The notes under the pieces are model-generated. The model had not been told where the DNA came from, made no database searches, and was given only the letters and a program-made list of their open reading frames with translations. From Rikenella microfusus (GTDB lineage Bacteria > Bacteroidota > Bacteroidia > Bacteroidales > Tenuifilaceae), in the NCBI GenBank assembly GCA_020722565.1, contig DYKO01000023.1, positions 1-42,627 on the forward strand: a DNA stretch of 42,627 bases, read 5' to 3'. Every line of letters starts with the position of its first letter. The stretch's first letter is position 1. The position numbers and the translations under genes are program-made. Of this stretch, positions 25,888 to 34,900 are shown in pieces.

Positions 25888-25914
25888 CGGGCATTAATGG
25901 AAAAAATTCCTAAA

Positions 25915-26859
25915 ATGCACAGCAAGCACCAGATAAAGTTCTTCACCGGAAGAAGTTCGCGTTACCTTTCTGAACGAATTGCCCAGAGTTTTGGGATTCC
26001 TCTTGGGAAATCAAATCTAACAGTATTTAGCGATGGAGAATTTCAACCCTCATTCGATGAGTCGGTGAGGGGTTGTACCGTATTTATAATTCAATCAACT
26101 TTTCCTCCGGTTGATAATCTTTTTGAGCTGCTGCTGATGATTGATGCTGCCCATAGGGCATCGGCCTATAAGGTGGTAGCGGTTATGCCTTATTTTGGCT
26201 GGGCAAGACAGGATCGCAAGGATAAACCACGTGTTGCCATTGGTGCAAAACTTGTGGCTAACATGCTGGTGGCTGCTGGTGCCGACCGCGTTATGACCAT
26301 GGATCTGCATGCCGATCAAATACAGGGTTTTTTCGATGTGCCCGTTGATCATCTTTACGCTTCATCGATATTTGTGCCCTATATTAAAAGCCTGAACATT
26401 GATAATCTTATAATTGCAGCCCCCGATATGGGTGGGGCCAAGCGGGCTAATGCCTACTCACGTTTTCTCAATACTCCTATGGCAATTTGCCACAAAAATC
26501 GTGAAAAAGCCAATCAAGTGGGCGAGATGACCGTTATTGGTGATATTGAGGGCAAAAATGTTGTTATTCTCGACGATATGGTGGATACAGCGGGCACGCT
26601 TACTAAAGCTGCCGATTTGATGATTAGCAAAGGTGCGCTGTCGGTAAGGGCTGTGGCCACACACCCTGTTCTTTCTGGCAATGCTTATGAGCGCATTCGG
26701 GATTCAAAACTTACCGAACTGGTGGTTACCGATACTATTCCCCTCAAAACCGACAGGGATACATCCAAAATTAAGGTGCTATCGGTAACCGAACTTTTTG
26801 CCGATGTTATCAATAAGGTTTACAACTACCAGTCAATCAGCGAAAAGTTTATAATTTAG
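25915..26859 (+). CDS. prs: Ribose-phosphate pyrophosphokinase (PRPP synthetase)
   Basis: 314 residues from the ATG at 25915 (MHSKHQIKFFTGRSSRYLSERIAQSFG); in-frame starts at 25885 (TTG) and 25897 (ATG) would add a non-conserved extension. It makes PRPP from ribose 5-phosphate and ATP for purine, pyrimidine, His and Trp synthesis. Seen: FSDGEFQPSFDESVRG, the ATP-binding loop YFGWARQDRKDKPR, MDLHADQIQGFF, and the PRPP loop VVILDDMVDTAGTL. The rplY promoter begins at its last base, so rplY can be expressed separately. Confidence 0.96.
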   Translation: MHSKHQIKFFTGRSSRYLSERIAQSFGIPLGKSNLTVFSDGEFQPSFDESVRGCTVFIIQSTFPPVDNLFELLLMIDAAHRASAYKVVAVMPYFGWARQDRKDKPRVAIGAKLVANMLVAAGADRVMTMDLHADQIQGFFDVPVDHLYASSIFVPYIKSLNIDNLIIAAPDMGGAKRANAYSRFLNTPMAICHKNREKANQVGEMTVIGDIEGKNVVILDDMVDTAGTLTKAADLMISKGALSVRAVATHPVLSGNAYERIRDSKLTELVVTDTIPLKTDRDTSKIKVLSVTELFADVINKVYNYQSISEKFII

Positions 26860-26890
26860 TTTGCAATTTGTAGCCTAATAGCTACATTTG
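26860..26890 (+). promoter_or_regulatory. rplY promoter
   Basis: TTTG at 26860-26863, a 19-nt spacer and TACATTTG at 26883-26890, a full consensus match directly after the prs stop codon. The predicted start near 26897 leaves a leader of about 100 nt before rplY. Confidence 0.75.
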
Positions 26891-26916
26891 CAACTCAATT
26901 TTATAAATCATTTTTG

Positions 26917-26968
26917 GGTACGATGGGGGGCCAGGTTTAGCAAAACGAGTTAAGCCCTGAGTAGTACC
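26917..26968 (+). promoter_or_regulatory. Possible structured leader upstream of rplY
   Basis: Nested pairing is possible: GGTAC (26917-26921) with GTACC (26964-26968) outside, and CAGG (26932-26935) with CCTG (26956-26959) inside, around a purine-rich interior. Many ribosomal protein genes are controlled through such leaders; this assignment is inference. Confidence 0.3.
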
Positions 26969-26996
26969 TGTAGTAATAACAATAAATTTTAAAAAA

Positions 26997-27575
26997 ATGA
27001 AAACAATTGAATTATCTGCAGCCCCAAGAACATCTACTGGGAAAAAGGCTGCTAAAGCAAACCGTAAATCGGAATTGATTCCGGGCGTACTTTATGGTGG
27101 CGGCGAGAACATCATGATTTCGCTTAGCGAAAAGGAAGTAATGAAGGTGGTTTACACCCCTAATGTTTACCTTGTAAAGTTGAACATCGAAGGGAAGATG
27201 TTTGACTCCATTGTAAAAGAGGTACAGTTTCATCCTGTAACTGATAAAATTATTCACATAGACTTTCTTATGGTTTCTGACAAGAAACCAGTAACCGTTG
27301 CACTTCCTGTAACCCTTACCGGACAGGCAGAGGGTGTTAAACAGGGAGGAAAGCTCCTACAAGTAGTTCGTAAGATTAGGGTTAATGGTTTGGTGAAAAA
27401 TATACCCGAAACCATCGATATTGATGTTACCAATTTGGGTATTGGCAAGAGCATCATGGTAAGCAATTTAAACTTTGATGGGTTCGCTGTTGCCGAGGCT
27501 AAAAGTTTGGTGATTGCAACAATCAAGGCTACCCGTGCTGCTCGTGAAGCCACACAAGAGGAACAAGCTAAATAA
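26997..27575 (+). CDS. rplY: 50S ribosomal protein L25 (Ctc form)
   Basis: 192 residues, the long Ctc/TL5 form with two domains: N-terminal 5S rRNA-binding beta-barrel (about 1-90: [25 protein letters not shown] ... [19 protein letters not shown]) and C-terminal domain (about 95-180: [30 protein letters not shown] ... [22 protein letters not shown]). It binds 5S rRNA in the large subunit. The tail is Ala/Glu-rich. pth follows after 8 bp, a common rplY-pth order. Confidence 0.96.
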   Translation: MKTIELSAAPRTSTGKKAAKANRKSELIPGVLYGGGENIMISLSEKEVMKVVYTPNVYLVKLNIEGKMFDSIVKEVQFHPVTDKIIHIDFLMVSDKKPVTVALPVTLTGQAEGVKQGGKLLQVVRKIRVNGLVKNIPETIDIDVTNLGIGKSIMVSNLNFDGFAVAEAKSLVIATIKATRAAREATQEEQAK

Positions 27576-27583
27576 TTGCAGTA

Positions 27584-28147
27584 TTGAAGTATCTCATAAC
27601 CGGGTTGGGGAATATGGGCCCTGAGTATTCCAATACCCGACATAATGCAGGATTTATGGTGTTGGACGCTCTGGCTAAGGCGTCCAACATTGCTTTTGCT
27701 GATGCCCGTTACGGTTTTGTGGCGCAGCTAAAGTTCAAGGGCAGAATATTTGTGCTGCTTAAGCCCTCTACATATATGAACCTAAGTGGCAAAGCAGTGA
27801 ATTACTGGTTGCAGAAGGAAAGTATTCCTCTGGAAAACCTCCTTGTAGTTGTTGACGATATTGCTTTACCCTTGGGTACAGTTCGATTGCGACCACAAGG
27901 TAGCGATGGTGGCCATAACGGGCTGAAAAATATCAATGAGGTTCTTGGAACTCAGGATTACGCCCGATTGCGCTTTGGGATTGGAAATGGTTTTAGTCGT
28001 GGCCGTCAGGTCGATTATGTACTCGGTGAATGGAGCGAAGAGGAGATGAAAGTTCTCCCCGAACGTGTTGCATTGGCAGGTGAAGCAGTGCTTTCTTTTG
28101 GCACCGTTGGCATTGAGCGTGCCATGAATCTTTACAATAATCGTTAG
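27584..28147 (+). CDS. pth: Peptidyl-tRNA hydrolase
   Basis: 187 residues from a TTG start; an ATG consistent with the conserved N-terminus [24 protein letters not shown] is absent. It recycles peptidyl-tRNAs released from stalled ribosomes. Catalytic His20 lies in TRHNAGF; the Asn in [13 protein letters not shown] and the Asp in [30 protein letters not shown] match the E. coli active site. It sits 8 bp after rplY and 5 bp before the S4 gene, so the three are one unit, and coupling to rplY may compensate for the weak start. Confidence 0.95.
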   Translation: MKYLITGLGNMGPEYSNTRHNAGFMVLDALAKASNIAFADARYGFVAQLKFKGRIFVLLKPSTYMNLSGKAVNYWLQKESIPLENLLVVVDDIALPLGTVRLRPQGSDGGHNGLKNINEVLGTQDYARLRFGIGNGFSRGRQVDYVLGEWSEEEMKVLPERVALAGEAVLSFGTVGIERAMNLYNNR

Positions 28148-28152
28148 CATTT

Positions 28153-28575
28153 ATGGCTTCAATTAGGGTTGATAAGTGGCTATGGTTTGTGCGCGTTTTT
28201 AAAACCCGCACACTGGCAACCGATTACTGTACAAAAGGACGCGTTATGCGCAACGGTGTTGCCCTTAAACCCGCCCATGAGATTCAGCCGGGTGATACCC
28301 TAACCGTACGTAAGCCGCCGGTTACCTATACATTCAGGGTGAAGGAAATTGCCAAGAGTCGACTTGGGGCCAAACTTGTTGAGAACTATCTAGAAAACCT
28401 TACACCGCAGGAGGAACTGCAGAAGTTGGATCCCTCCTTTATAGCATTTAATGTTTACCGCGAACGCGGTACGGGGCGCCCCACAAAAAAGGAACGCCGC
28501 GAAATTGACGAACTGTTCAATTCTGGTTATAGTGGCTTTGATTGGGACGATTTTGAGCCCGATGATGAGGTTTGA
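28153..28575 (+). CDS. S4-domain RNA-binding protein (HslR/Hsp15-like)
   Basis: 140 residues. The S4 domain covers about 1-60 (IRVDKWLWFVRVFKTRTLATDYCTKGRVMRNGVALKPAHEIQPGDTLTVRK). The C-terminal part is charged (RGTGRPTKKERREIDELF), as in Hsp15 relatives. E. coli Hsp15 rescues 50S subunits carrying peptidyl-tRNA, so the place right after pth makes functional sense. It ends 21 bp from the convergent flavin reductase, with no terminator hairpin visible. Confidence 0.9.
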   Translation: MASIRVDKWLWFVRVFKTRTLATDYCTKGRVMRNGVALKPAHEIQPGDTLTVRKPPVTYTFRVKEIAKSRLGAKLVENYLENLTPQEELQKLDPSFIAFNVYRERGTGRPTKKERREIDELFNSGYSGFDWDDFEPDDEV

Positions 28576-28596
28576 TGGTTTCTCTTTTACATCAAT

Positions 28597-29142
28597 CTAA
28601 CCTTGGTCCTTGCCTTCTTTTAAGTCCTCCACAATGTATATCGATGTAATCTCTCCGATGAAAAGGTTGTGAAAATCACCTTTGGGGTAGTGGGTTGGGA
28701 CAATGCCCTTGTCAAGAAAGTTTTCGGATTTCAACTCATCAACGTACAATTTTCTGCATTCGATTACCATTCGTGATTCCTGATAAGCGATGCTGTGAAT
28801 GGTATCGGTAAGGCTTAAACCGGTTGCCTCGGTTTTGTCAATTTCTTTGCCCGATTTGCTACCGCACAGTTCAAGTGCGGCACGCCATTTCTCATCGAAC
28901 ACGTTAAGGGTGAAAAAGTCATTCTGTTTCATAAATTTCAGTGTGTATCTTTGCGGCCTTATGAAAATAAATGCAACCGGTTTGTTCCATAAACTTCCAA
29001 AACCGCCCCACGAGGCAGTCATGCAGTTATGGTTTTCCTTGCTTCCGGCAAGGATGAGCATCCATTGGTTGTTGAGAACATCGAATAGGTTCTCATTTAA
29101 CTCGTAGGGGGAAATATGTTGGTAAACCTTTGACATAAGCAT
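28597..29142 (-). CDS. Flavin reductase family protein (FMN-binding split barrel)
   Basis: 181 residues. The split-barrel fold is shown by ENLFDVLNNQWMLILAGSKENHNCMTASWGGFGSLWNKPVAFIFIRPQRYTLKFMKQNDFFTLNVF, with the conserved N/T-x-MTASW and RP-x-RYT segments that contact FMN. Relatives reduce flavins or act as small flavoproteins; the partner is unknown. The ATG at 29136 is an alternative start. It is convergent with the S4 gene and about 280 bp downstream of the ferritin-like/VIT1 gene. Confidence 0.88.
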   Translation of the reverse strand: MLMSKVYQHISPYELNENLFDVLNNQWMLILAGSKENHNCMTASWGGFGSLWNKPVAFIFIRPQRYTLKFMKQNDFFTLNVFDEKWRAALELCGSKSGKEIDKTEATGLSLTDTIHSIAYQESRMVIECRKLYVDELKSENFLDKGIVPTHYPKGDFHNLFIGEITSIYIVEDLKEGKDQG

Positions 29143-29344
29143 TATTTCTTATGGCTACACAATTTTTTAATTTAAAAATTATACGTTGGTATATAAATAA
29201 CGTTTCAAAATTCATTAACGGCATTAAATCGTTTCCCATAAATTGGGATAAAGGGTTTTTTCATGGTTGGGGCATGAGTAAGAAAAGCAAATCAATGCCC
29301 CTATCAGGATCCGTTAATTTTTCAGCAATTTCATTGATTTCCTT

Positions 29345-29446
29345 ATGAAATTTGGGAAAATACTTGTCTAAAACTAATCAACAGGAATAGTCAAAATGAA
29401 ATTTGGGAAAATACTTGTCTAAAACTAATCAACAGGAATAGTCAAA
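29345..29446. repeat. Perfect 51-bp tandem duplication at the end of the VIT1 gene
   Basis: Bases 29345-29395 are repeated exactly at 29396-29446. The copy nearer the gene contains its last codons and the stop (TAG at 29425-29427 on the minus strand); the other repeats these downstream. With no mismatch, the duplication is recent or an assembly artefact. The rest of the 29143-29424 gap has no convincing gene; the minus strand reads a protein-like stretch (KFHKEINEIAEKLTDPDRG) from within the repeat. Confidence 0.9.
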
Positions 29447-30297
29447 TAGGTTCGGGCCAGGTACCCAATAAAAAAGGTTAATGCCGATACCCCTAAACTA
29501 ATTAGTACCATTTCGAGGAATCGACGCTTGAAGTTGAGCCCCTTGGCAACCGAAATGTAAAAGTTAAAGGCGAAAATTACGGTTACTGCAAGCAGTAAAG
29601 TTGTGGCTAAAGCAGTAAGGTTACTTATTGTAATAAAAAACGGGAAAACCAGAATGGCTACGGTGAAAATGTATGCTATTCCAGTGTATAGTGCCGATTT
29701 TACTGCATTTTGTCCATCGTTTTGGGTTTTTACCGAAAGGTACTGCGATGCTGCCATTGAGAAAGAGGCTGCTATTCCTGTAATTAGTCCGGCAATAGCA
29801 ACTAATCGGGTATTTTGTAAGGCTAAGCTGAAGCCTGCCAAAGCTCCAGAGAGCTCAACCAGTGCATCGTTTAAACCAAGAACCATGGATCCCACATATT
29901 CCAACCTTTCTTCTTGTATAAGGGCAATGAGTTCATTTTCATGCTCCTCTTCAGATTTTTTTACAGCTTCAAGTTCTGGCATATAGGGAATAAGTCTTTC
30001 GTAAATGGTCTGTATCTTTTCCTCCTGCAGCTCCATTAGCTTTAGGGTAAAAGTCAATCCCAGGAAACGGCTACAAAAATTGTAGAACCAAACAGTGGGT
30101 TTGTTTGGGGCAACATCTATTCCCGATATATGTTTGAATATATTGTAGTGCTTCAGCTCCTCACCCGCAATTTTGGCTAAAACCGATTTGTTATTTTTGT
30201 CTGAAGTTTTTTTGGCAAGTCGTTTGTATATCTCGTATCCGGTAATTTCTTCCTGTTGAAATTGTTTTGCGTATCTAATCAGTTCCTCGCGAGTCAT
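29425..30297 (-). CDS. Ferritin-like/VIT1 (CCC1) fusion membrane protein, MbfA-like
   Basis: 290 residues. Residues 1-140 form a ferritin/rubrerythrin-like helical domain with Glu and His at diiron-type positions (QQEEITGYEIYKRLA; AGEELKHYNIF; LMELQEEKIQ; SEEEHENEL). The C-terminal half is a CCC1/VIT1 transporter domain with about five helices (LNDALVELSGALAGFSLAL; GLITGIAASFSMAASQYLSVKT; AYIFTVAILVFPFF). The architecture matches MbfA, an iron or manganese exporter of alphaproteobacteria; metal and direction are inferred. The ATG is 2 bp after the cutC stop, so it is translationally coupled in the transglutaminase-cutC operon. Confidence 0.88.
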   Translation of the reverse strand: MTREELIRYAKQFQQEEITGYEIYKRLAKKTSDKNNKSVLAKIAGEELKHYNIFKHISGIDVAPNKPTVWFYNFCSRFLGLTFTLKLMELQEEKIQTIYERLIPYMPELEAVKKSEEEHENELIALIQEERLEYVGSMVLGLNDALVELSGALAGFSLALQNTRLVAIAGLITGIAASFSMAASQYLSVKTQNDGQNAVKSALYTGIAYIFTVAILVFPFFITISNLTALATTLLLAVTVIFAFNFYISVAKGLNFKRRFLEMVLISLGVSALTFFIGYLARTYLTIPVD

Positions 30298-30299
30298 AG

Positions 30300-31055
30300 C
30301 TATTGATTTTGAGTGGTATTAAAAAAACTTATAAGCTTTGAAGCCGCCTTTGCGATGGTTACGGCATTGGTAAGTTGAATGGTGTTTTCGGGAATAATAC
30401 TACCAGTAAACGAAACTCCAGTAGGGTTGGCGTTATATCGAACAATTAACTCGCTCCCGCTCATGTGAAATTGGGTTATTCCCACTTTTGCGAGTTCAGT
30501 TATATTATCAGGATCAACACCGCCTCCGGCAATAATTGCGATACGTCCTTTAGCCCTATCGTTGAGATTCTTAATGTGATTGATACCATCGTATGCTTTG
30601 GGCTTCTGTCCCGATGTGAGTATGTGGCTGCACCCACAATCAATAATTTTTTCTAAAGTTTCCATAGGGTTTAGTAAAACATCAAAAGCCCGATGAAATG
30701 TAAATTCCAGTGGATGTGCAGCTCGAACCAGTTCTTTGGTACGGTGGTCATCCAACTCGCCATTGGGTTTAAGAATGCCACTAACAATGCCGTGAGCACC
30801 TAACTGTTTGCAGATCTCAATATCTTTTAGCATTTGCTGAAACTCAATTTCAGAGTAAACAAAATCGCCTGAGCGGGGGCGGATGAGAACATTAACGGGG
30901 ATAGTAACCAATCTTAGGGTTTCAATAATACATCCAAACGAAGGTGTGGTTCCGCCAATAAAAAGGTTTTCACAAAGTTCAATGCGGTTTGCTCCGCCCT
31001 TTTGGGCATTTATGGCACTCTCAACCGAGTTGGCGCAAACCTCAAGGGTAAACAT
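30300..31055 (-). CDS. cutC: Copper homeostasis protein CutC family
   Basis: 251 residues, a TIM barrel. Typical CutC segments: LEVCANSVESAINAQKGGANRIELCENLFIGGTTPS, VNVLIRPRSGDFVYSE, ELVRAAHPLEFTFHRAFDV and IAIIAGGGVDPDNITELAKVGITQFHMSG. The role in copper handling is the historic assignment and is disputed in several bacteria. It lies between the transglutaminase-like gene (1-bp gap) and the ferritin-like/VIT1 gene (2-bp gap), and the pairing with a metal transporter supports a metal-related operon. Confidence 0.94.
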   Translation of the reverse strand: MFTLEVCANSVESAINAQKGGANRIELCENLFIGGTTPSFGCIIETLRLVTIPVNVLIRPRSGDFVYSEIEFQQMLKDIEICKQLGAHGIVSGILKPNGELDDHRTKELVRAAHPLEFTFHRAFDVLLNPMETLEKIIDCGCSHILTSGQKPKAYDGINHIKNLNDRAKGRIAIIAGGGVDPDNITELAKVGITQFHMSGSELIVRYNANPTGVSFTGSIIPENTIQLTNAVTIAKAASKLISFFNTTQNQ

Positions 31056-31056
31056 T

Positions 31057-33717
31057 TTACTTACTAAGTATGTTTAGTAGATCCTGTCCGAGGTTAATCC
31101 TGTACCCTGTTGAATGAAAAAGTACTTCGCCTGTACCGTTTAAAACAAGAACAACCGGGTAGTAATTGCCTGCGCTAAGGTTTAGCACTTTAGCAACTTC
31201 TGTTTCAAATTCTCCGTTGCTATCGGTTCCCATGCTCAGGGTTTTGGGATAGGAGCTACCGCTGAAAAGTTGATTCAAATTGATTTGACTAGATGCCTTA
31301 TTTTTTGAAATAACCAAGGCTATTGGGCTGCCAACTTTATCGAATTCTTTAGCCAGTTTGCTTATGTCAATTAGTAGGTGGCGGGTTGGTTCGGCTAATG
31401 GATCAATAATGGCTACCACCATTCTTTTTGAGTTGGCAATTTCCGATATGGTTTTGTGGCTATTATCTTGAATATCAGGCAATACAAGTCTTGGATTTAT
31501 ACTAATCGTATTAGAAACCTGAAGTTTGGTTGATGGAATATTGATATTTACTGATGTTGTCTTCCCCTTTTCAATATTGAAATGGCTAATGATGCACGAA
31601 ACAGCTCCTGATTTATGCCTGTTACCTACTACCAGTCGGTAGAGTCCTTCGTCGAGCTCTAGCTTGGCGGGAAATTGCTTGAGCATGGCATTATTTTCGT
31701 AGTCGAGGGTAATATATCTTCCTTGACTGAATTTAGCAAGGGTGAAATGGGTGTAGTAAACTGGTTGCTTTATGGCCGAATTGTCATCTATAGAGATGTT
31801 TAGCATACCCTTTGTAAATGCAATTGGTTCTGCTTTACCGGTAAGGCTTACATCAATCCATTGATCGTTCATGTAGTACTGTGGTTTTTTACTTGCGGGT
31901 TCAAGGCGCGCAGGTATTCCAAAGCTTCTGCATGCTGCTACAAAGAATATAGCCATGGAATACTCATCGGCTCTTCGTATTTGGTAGACACTTTCAGGAC
32001 TTAAGGGTACCCGATAGTAGTTGGTTGCTGTATCGCAGATTATGTACTCCTTTATCCAATCAACCAGATTGGATGGATTGTTGCGGATAAAAGCTATTTC
32101 TTCGAAGCTAAATGTATTTTGCAGGAAGCTACGCCAAGGGGTAATAAACTCTCTCCCAATTCGCGGCGATAGCACGTAGCTGTCAAACATTGCAACATCT
32201 TTAGGATTGGTAAGAGCGGGGAATGAGTCTATTCGTAAAAGATGGTCGAAAAGGGTTTGTGCAGCTACATCACGTAAATCTTTTTCTCGTAGAGTGGCCA
32301 GCATGGCCATTCCCACAGAGATATCCTTGGGTTCCAACCCTTTGATAAAGTTGAAGATCTCGTTCCAGTTTCCGCGGCTTTTTCTTAGAAACGTCCATGT
32401 ATCATCAATGCTGACACCTTTTTCCATGGCGAGGTTTGCCGCTCCGGCCGAGTCAATAAATGTAGATATGTAGCTGTTGCGTATTTCGTCTTCAATTTTT
32501 AAGCGTTTGCTGTTTTCTTCTGCTTTTTTATTATCGATTGGTGGGACGGGTATTTCATCGGGGGGAATTAACGTTAGCGTAAGGTTTGTTGTAGAAACCC
32601 CATTTTTTAAGGTGATACTTATGCTGCTGCTGTTCCTTTCCGCTTTTTCAAAAGCGAATAAATTGTCTTTCTGAACCCAAATCATCAAATCGCCTATGCC
32701 GGTGGTTAAGTTGCAGGTTCCTTTTGAGTCGGTTTTAAGCGTGGCAATAGGGTAGAATTCGGCATAGTTATAGAGTTGAAACTCTACCCTGGCTCCCTCA
32801 ACGGGTTGACCAATGGAATCGTTAACAATAACGGTAAGCTTACGGGTGGGGGCGTAGCTGGGCATCAGATTGATTTCTGTGTAGTACTCGGTTTGGCTAA
32901 TTTTTTCTTCTGGGCCATCATATTTTCCGAATACAAATGTGCGTGTCATCATGGTGCGCTTGGCAGGTCCTGCAAACCATCCCATATTGAGCTCGGGCTC
33001 GGGTTCACAGGCTCCCAGGAAGTACCATTTTCCGTTTATCCAAACTTCAACCCATGCATGGTTATCATCAGTGTGTGCCCATCGGGGCGTGTAAACCTGC
33101 CGGGCTGGAATGCCAACTGAACGGTATGCAGCCACAGCAAAGGTCGATTCCTCACCACAACGGCCAAAGGCCGATCGAACTGCTGTAAGCGGCCCGCAGG
33201 TGCGCTCATCAGTTGATTGGTAGCTAACCTTTTCGTGGCACCAGTGGTTTACCTCCAGTGCTGCCTGATAGACATCGAGGCCGGCAAGGCGTTCCTTTAG
33301 TTCTTCAAAAAATACCTCGCGGGCCTCATCGGTATACTCATTATTCACCCGGTAGGGTAGTACAAAGTGCAGAAAGATTTCGTTCGGAATCTTTTTAGCC
33401 CATTTGAAATGCTGTTGGGCCTTAAGTGCCAGCCTTACATTTTTTAAAACATACTCTGGTTTGTGCATGGCAAGGTCGCTAAGCGGCATGTAGGCATATA
33501 AAAACTCGAAACCCTCGCGTTCTTTAAGTTTTAAATCCGATTTTAAAATACCTGCGATGCTTGAATCGAAAGGCTCTATCAATTTGATACGTTCAACAAA
33601 TTGCTTGTGAACCTCTTTTCGCTTGCTGTTGTTGTCAATTAAGTGGTAGTTAAACAGGTTGTCGCATGAGTAAATCGCAACCAGGAATAATATGCTGATT
33701 ACTATACCCTTTTTCAT
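31057..33717 (-). CDS. Large transglutaminase-like lipoprotein
   Basis: 886 residues. Lipoprotein signal with Cys18 (VAIYSC). A transglutaminase core at about 155-245 has Cys187 (GRCGEEST) and His220 (DDNHAWVEVW), followed by GKWYFLGACEPEPELNMGWF. A beta domain comes next (about 290-385), then a helical part, then a second transglutaminase-like core at about 577-625 (RRADEYSMAIFFVAACRSFGIPARLEPA) in which Glu585 takes the Cys position and no His is seen. The C-terminus (about 750-886) looks like a thioredoxin fold without CxxC. Probably periplasmic, acting on or binding proteins; no substrate is known. First gene of the cutC operon. Confidence 0.85.
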   Translation of the reverse strand: MKKGIVISILFLVAIYSCDNLFNYHLIDNNSKRKEVHKQFVERIKLIEPFDSSIAGILKSDLKLKEREGFEFLYAYMPLSDLAMHKPEYVLKNVRLALKAQQHFKWAKKIPNEIFLHFVLPYRVNNEYTDEAREVFFEELKERLAGLDVYQAALEVNHWCHEKVSYQSTDERTCGPLTAVRSAFGRCGEESTFAVAAYRSVGIPARQVYTPRWAHTDDNHAWVEVWINGKWYFLGACEPEPELNMGWFAGPAKRTMMTRTFVFGKYDGPEEKISQTEYYTEINLMPSYAPTRKLTVIVNDSIGQPVEGARVEFQLYNYAEFYPIATLKTDSKGTCNLTTGIGDLMIWVQKDNLFAFEKAERNSSSISITLKNGVSTTNLTLTLIPPDEIPVPPIDNKKAEENSKRLKIEDEIRNSYISTFIDSAGAANLAMEKGVSIDDTWTFLRKSRGNWNEIFNFIKGLEPKDISVGMAMLATLREKDLRDVAAQTLFDHLLRIDSFPALTNPKDVAMFDSYVLSPRIGREFITPWRSFLQNTFSFEEIAFIRNNPSNLVDWIKEYIICDTATNYYRVPLSPESVYQIRRADEYSMAIFFVAACRSFGIPARLEPASKKPQYYMNDQWIDVSLTGKAEPIAFTKGMLNISIDDNSAIKQPVYYTHFTLAKFSQGRYITLDYENNAMLKQFPAKLELDEGLYRLVVGNRHKSGAVSCIISHFNIEKGKTTSVNINIPSTKLQVSNTISINPRLVLPDIQDNSHKTISEIANSKRMVVAIIDPLAEPTRHLLIDISKLAKEFDKVGSPIALVISKNKASSQINLNQLFSGSSYPKTLSMGTDSNGEFETEVAKVLNLSAGNYYPVVLVLNGTGEVLFHSTGYRINLGQDLLNILSK

Positions 33718-33820
33718 AGAATTGGCTGGTTGATTTCAAAAAATAAATGTAAGCATTTTTTTTGAAATGCTTCACGAACCTAAAAAACAATTATGGGTTG
33801 AATGATGAATAATGATGAAC

Positions 33821-33848
33821 AAAAAAGCCATTCCGTATGGAATGGCCT
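33821..33848 (-). terminator. Intrinsic terminator after recA
   Basis: A perfect 8-bp stem GCCATTCC (33827-33834) with GGAATGGC (33839-33846), 4-nt loop, followed on the minus strand by TTTTTTG. It lies 23 bp past the recA stop. Confidence 0.93.
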
Positions 33849-33870
33849 TGGAATTATGGGGTTAGTAATG

Positions 33871-34893
33871 TTACTGTGCTTTCAGGGTTTCTCTGATTTT
33901 TGCCTCAATTTCGTTGGAAAGCTCAGGGTTGTCGAGTAGCAGCTGTCGTACGGCATCGCGACCTTGTCCCAGTTTGGTGTCGCCATAACTGAACCATGAA
34001 CCGCTTTTCTTGATGATGTTCATTTCAACACCCAGATCGATTATTTCACCGGTTTTAGAGATTCCCTCACCAAATATTATATCGAATTCAACTTTTCGGA
34101 AGGGGGGGGCAATCTTGTTTTTTACAATTTTTACCCTAACGCGGTTCCCAGTAGACTCCTCACCATCCTTAAGCTGATTGAGCTTGCGAATATCAATCCT
34201 AACAGAAGAATAAAATTTCAGTGCATTACCTCCGGTAGTGGTTTCAGGGTTTCCAAACATCACCCCAATTTTATCACGAAGTTGATTGATGAATATGCAG
34301 CAGGTGTTAGTTTTGCTGATGGTTGCGGTTAACTTACGAAGCGCCTGCGACATTAGGCGGGCCTGTAAGCCCATTTTGCTATCGCCCATATCCCCCTCAA
34401 TTTCGGCTTTTGGCGTAAGTGCCGCTACAGAATCAATCACAATAATATCTATCGAGCCTGATCGTATCAGGTTATCAGCAATTTCTAGTGCCTGCTCGCC
34501 GTTGTCGGGTTGGGCAAAGAGAAGGTTCTCAACATCTACGCCCAATTTCTCGGCATAGGTGCGGTCGAATGCATGTTCTGCATCAATAATGGCGGCTATG
34601 CCACCCTGCTTTTGAGCTTCGGCTATAGCATGAATGGCCAGTGTGGTTTTCCCCGACGATTCGGGCCCATAAATTTCAATCACTCTGCCGCGTGGGTAAC
34701 CCCCAACGCCTAGTGCGTTATCTAAAGCTATGGACCCAGATGAAATAACTGGTACCTCGGAAACCGCCTTATCGCCTAATCGCATAATTGAACCCTTGCC
34801 AAAATCCTTTTCAATTTTATCAATGGTGGATTGCAGGGCTTTCAGTTTCTCTTTATTGATTTCCTTCTTGTCCTTACTTTCTGCTGCTTCCAT
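33871..34893 (-). CDS. recA: Recombinase A
   Basis: 340 residues. RecA forms ATP-dependent filaments on ssDNA for strand exchange and SOS induction. Seen: [17 protein letters not shown], Walker [10 protein letters not shown], the catalytic Glu in IIDAEHAFD, Walker [20 protein letters not shown], loop L1 and L2 ([24 protein letters not shown]) and the C-terminal winged region ending in LKAQ. Its ATG is 7 bp after the bcp stop, so the two are co-transcribed; the terminator after recA ends the unit. No SOS-box pattern could be assigned by eye. Confidence 0.98.
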   Translation of the reverse strand: MEAAESKDKKEINKEKLKALQSTIDKIEKDFGKGSIMRLGDKAVSEVPVISSGSIALDNALGVGGYPRGRVIEIYGPESSGKTTLAIHAIAEAQKQGGIAAIIDAEHAFDRTYAEKLGVDVENLLFAQPDNGEQALEIADNLIRSGSIDIIVIDSVAALTPKAEIEGDMGDSKMGLQARLMSQALRKLTATISKTNTCCIFINQLRDKIGVMFGNPETTTGGNALKFYSSVRIDIRKLNQLKDGEESTGNRVRVKIVKNKIAPPFRKVEFDIIFGEGISKTGEIIDLGVEMNIIKKSGSWFSYGDTKLGQGRDAVRQLLLDNPELSNEIEAKIRETLKAQ

Positions 34894-34900
34894 TTATCGT

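Noticed and set aside
29151-29348. 65-codon plus-strand frame between flavin reductase and the VIT1 gene
   Set aside because: No domain, no promoter or ribosome-binding site; the opposite strand reads more protein-like over part of it.
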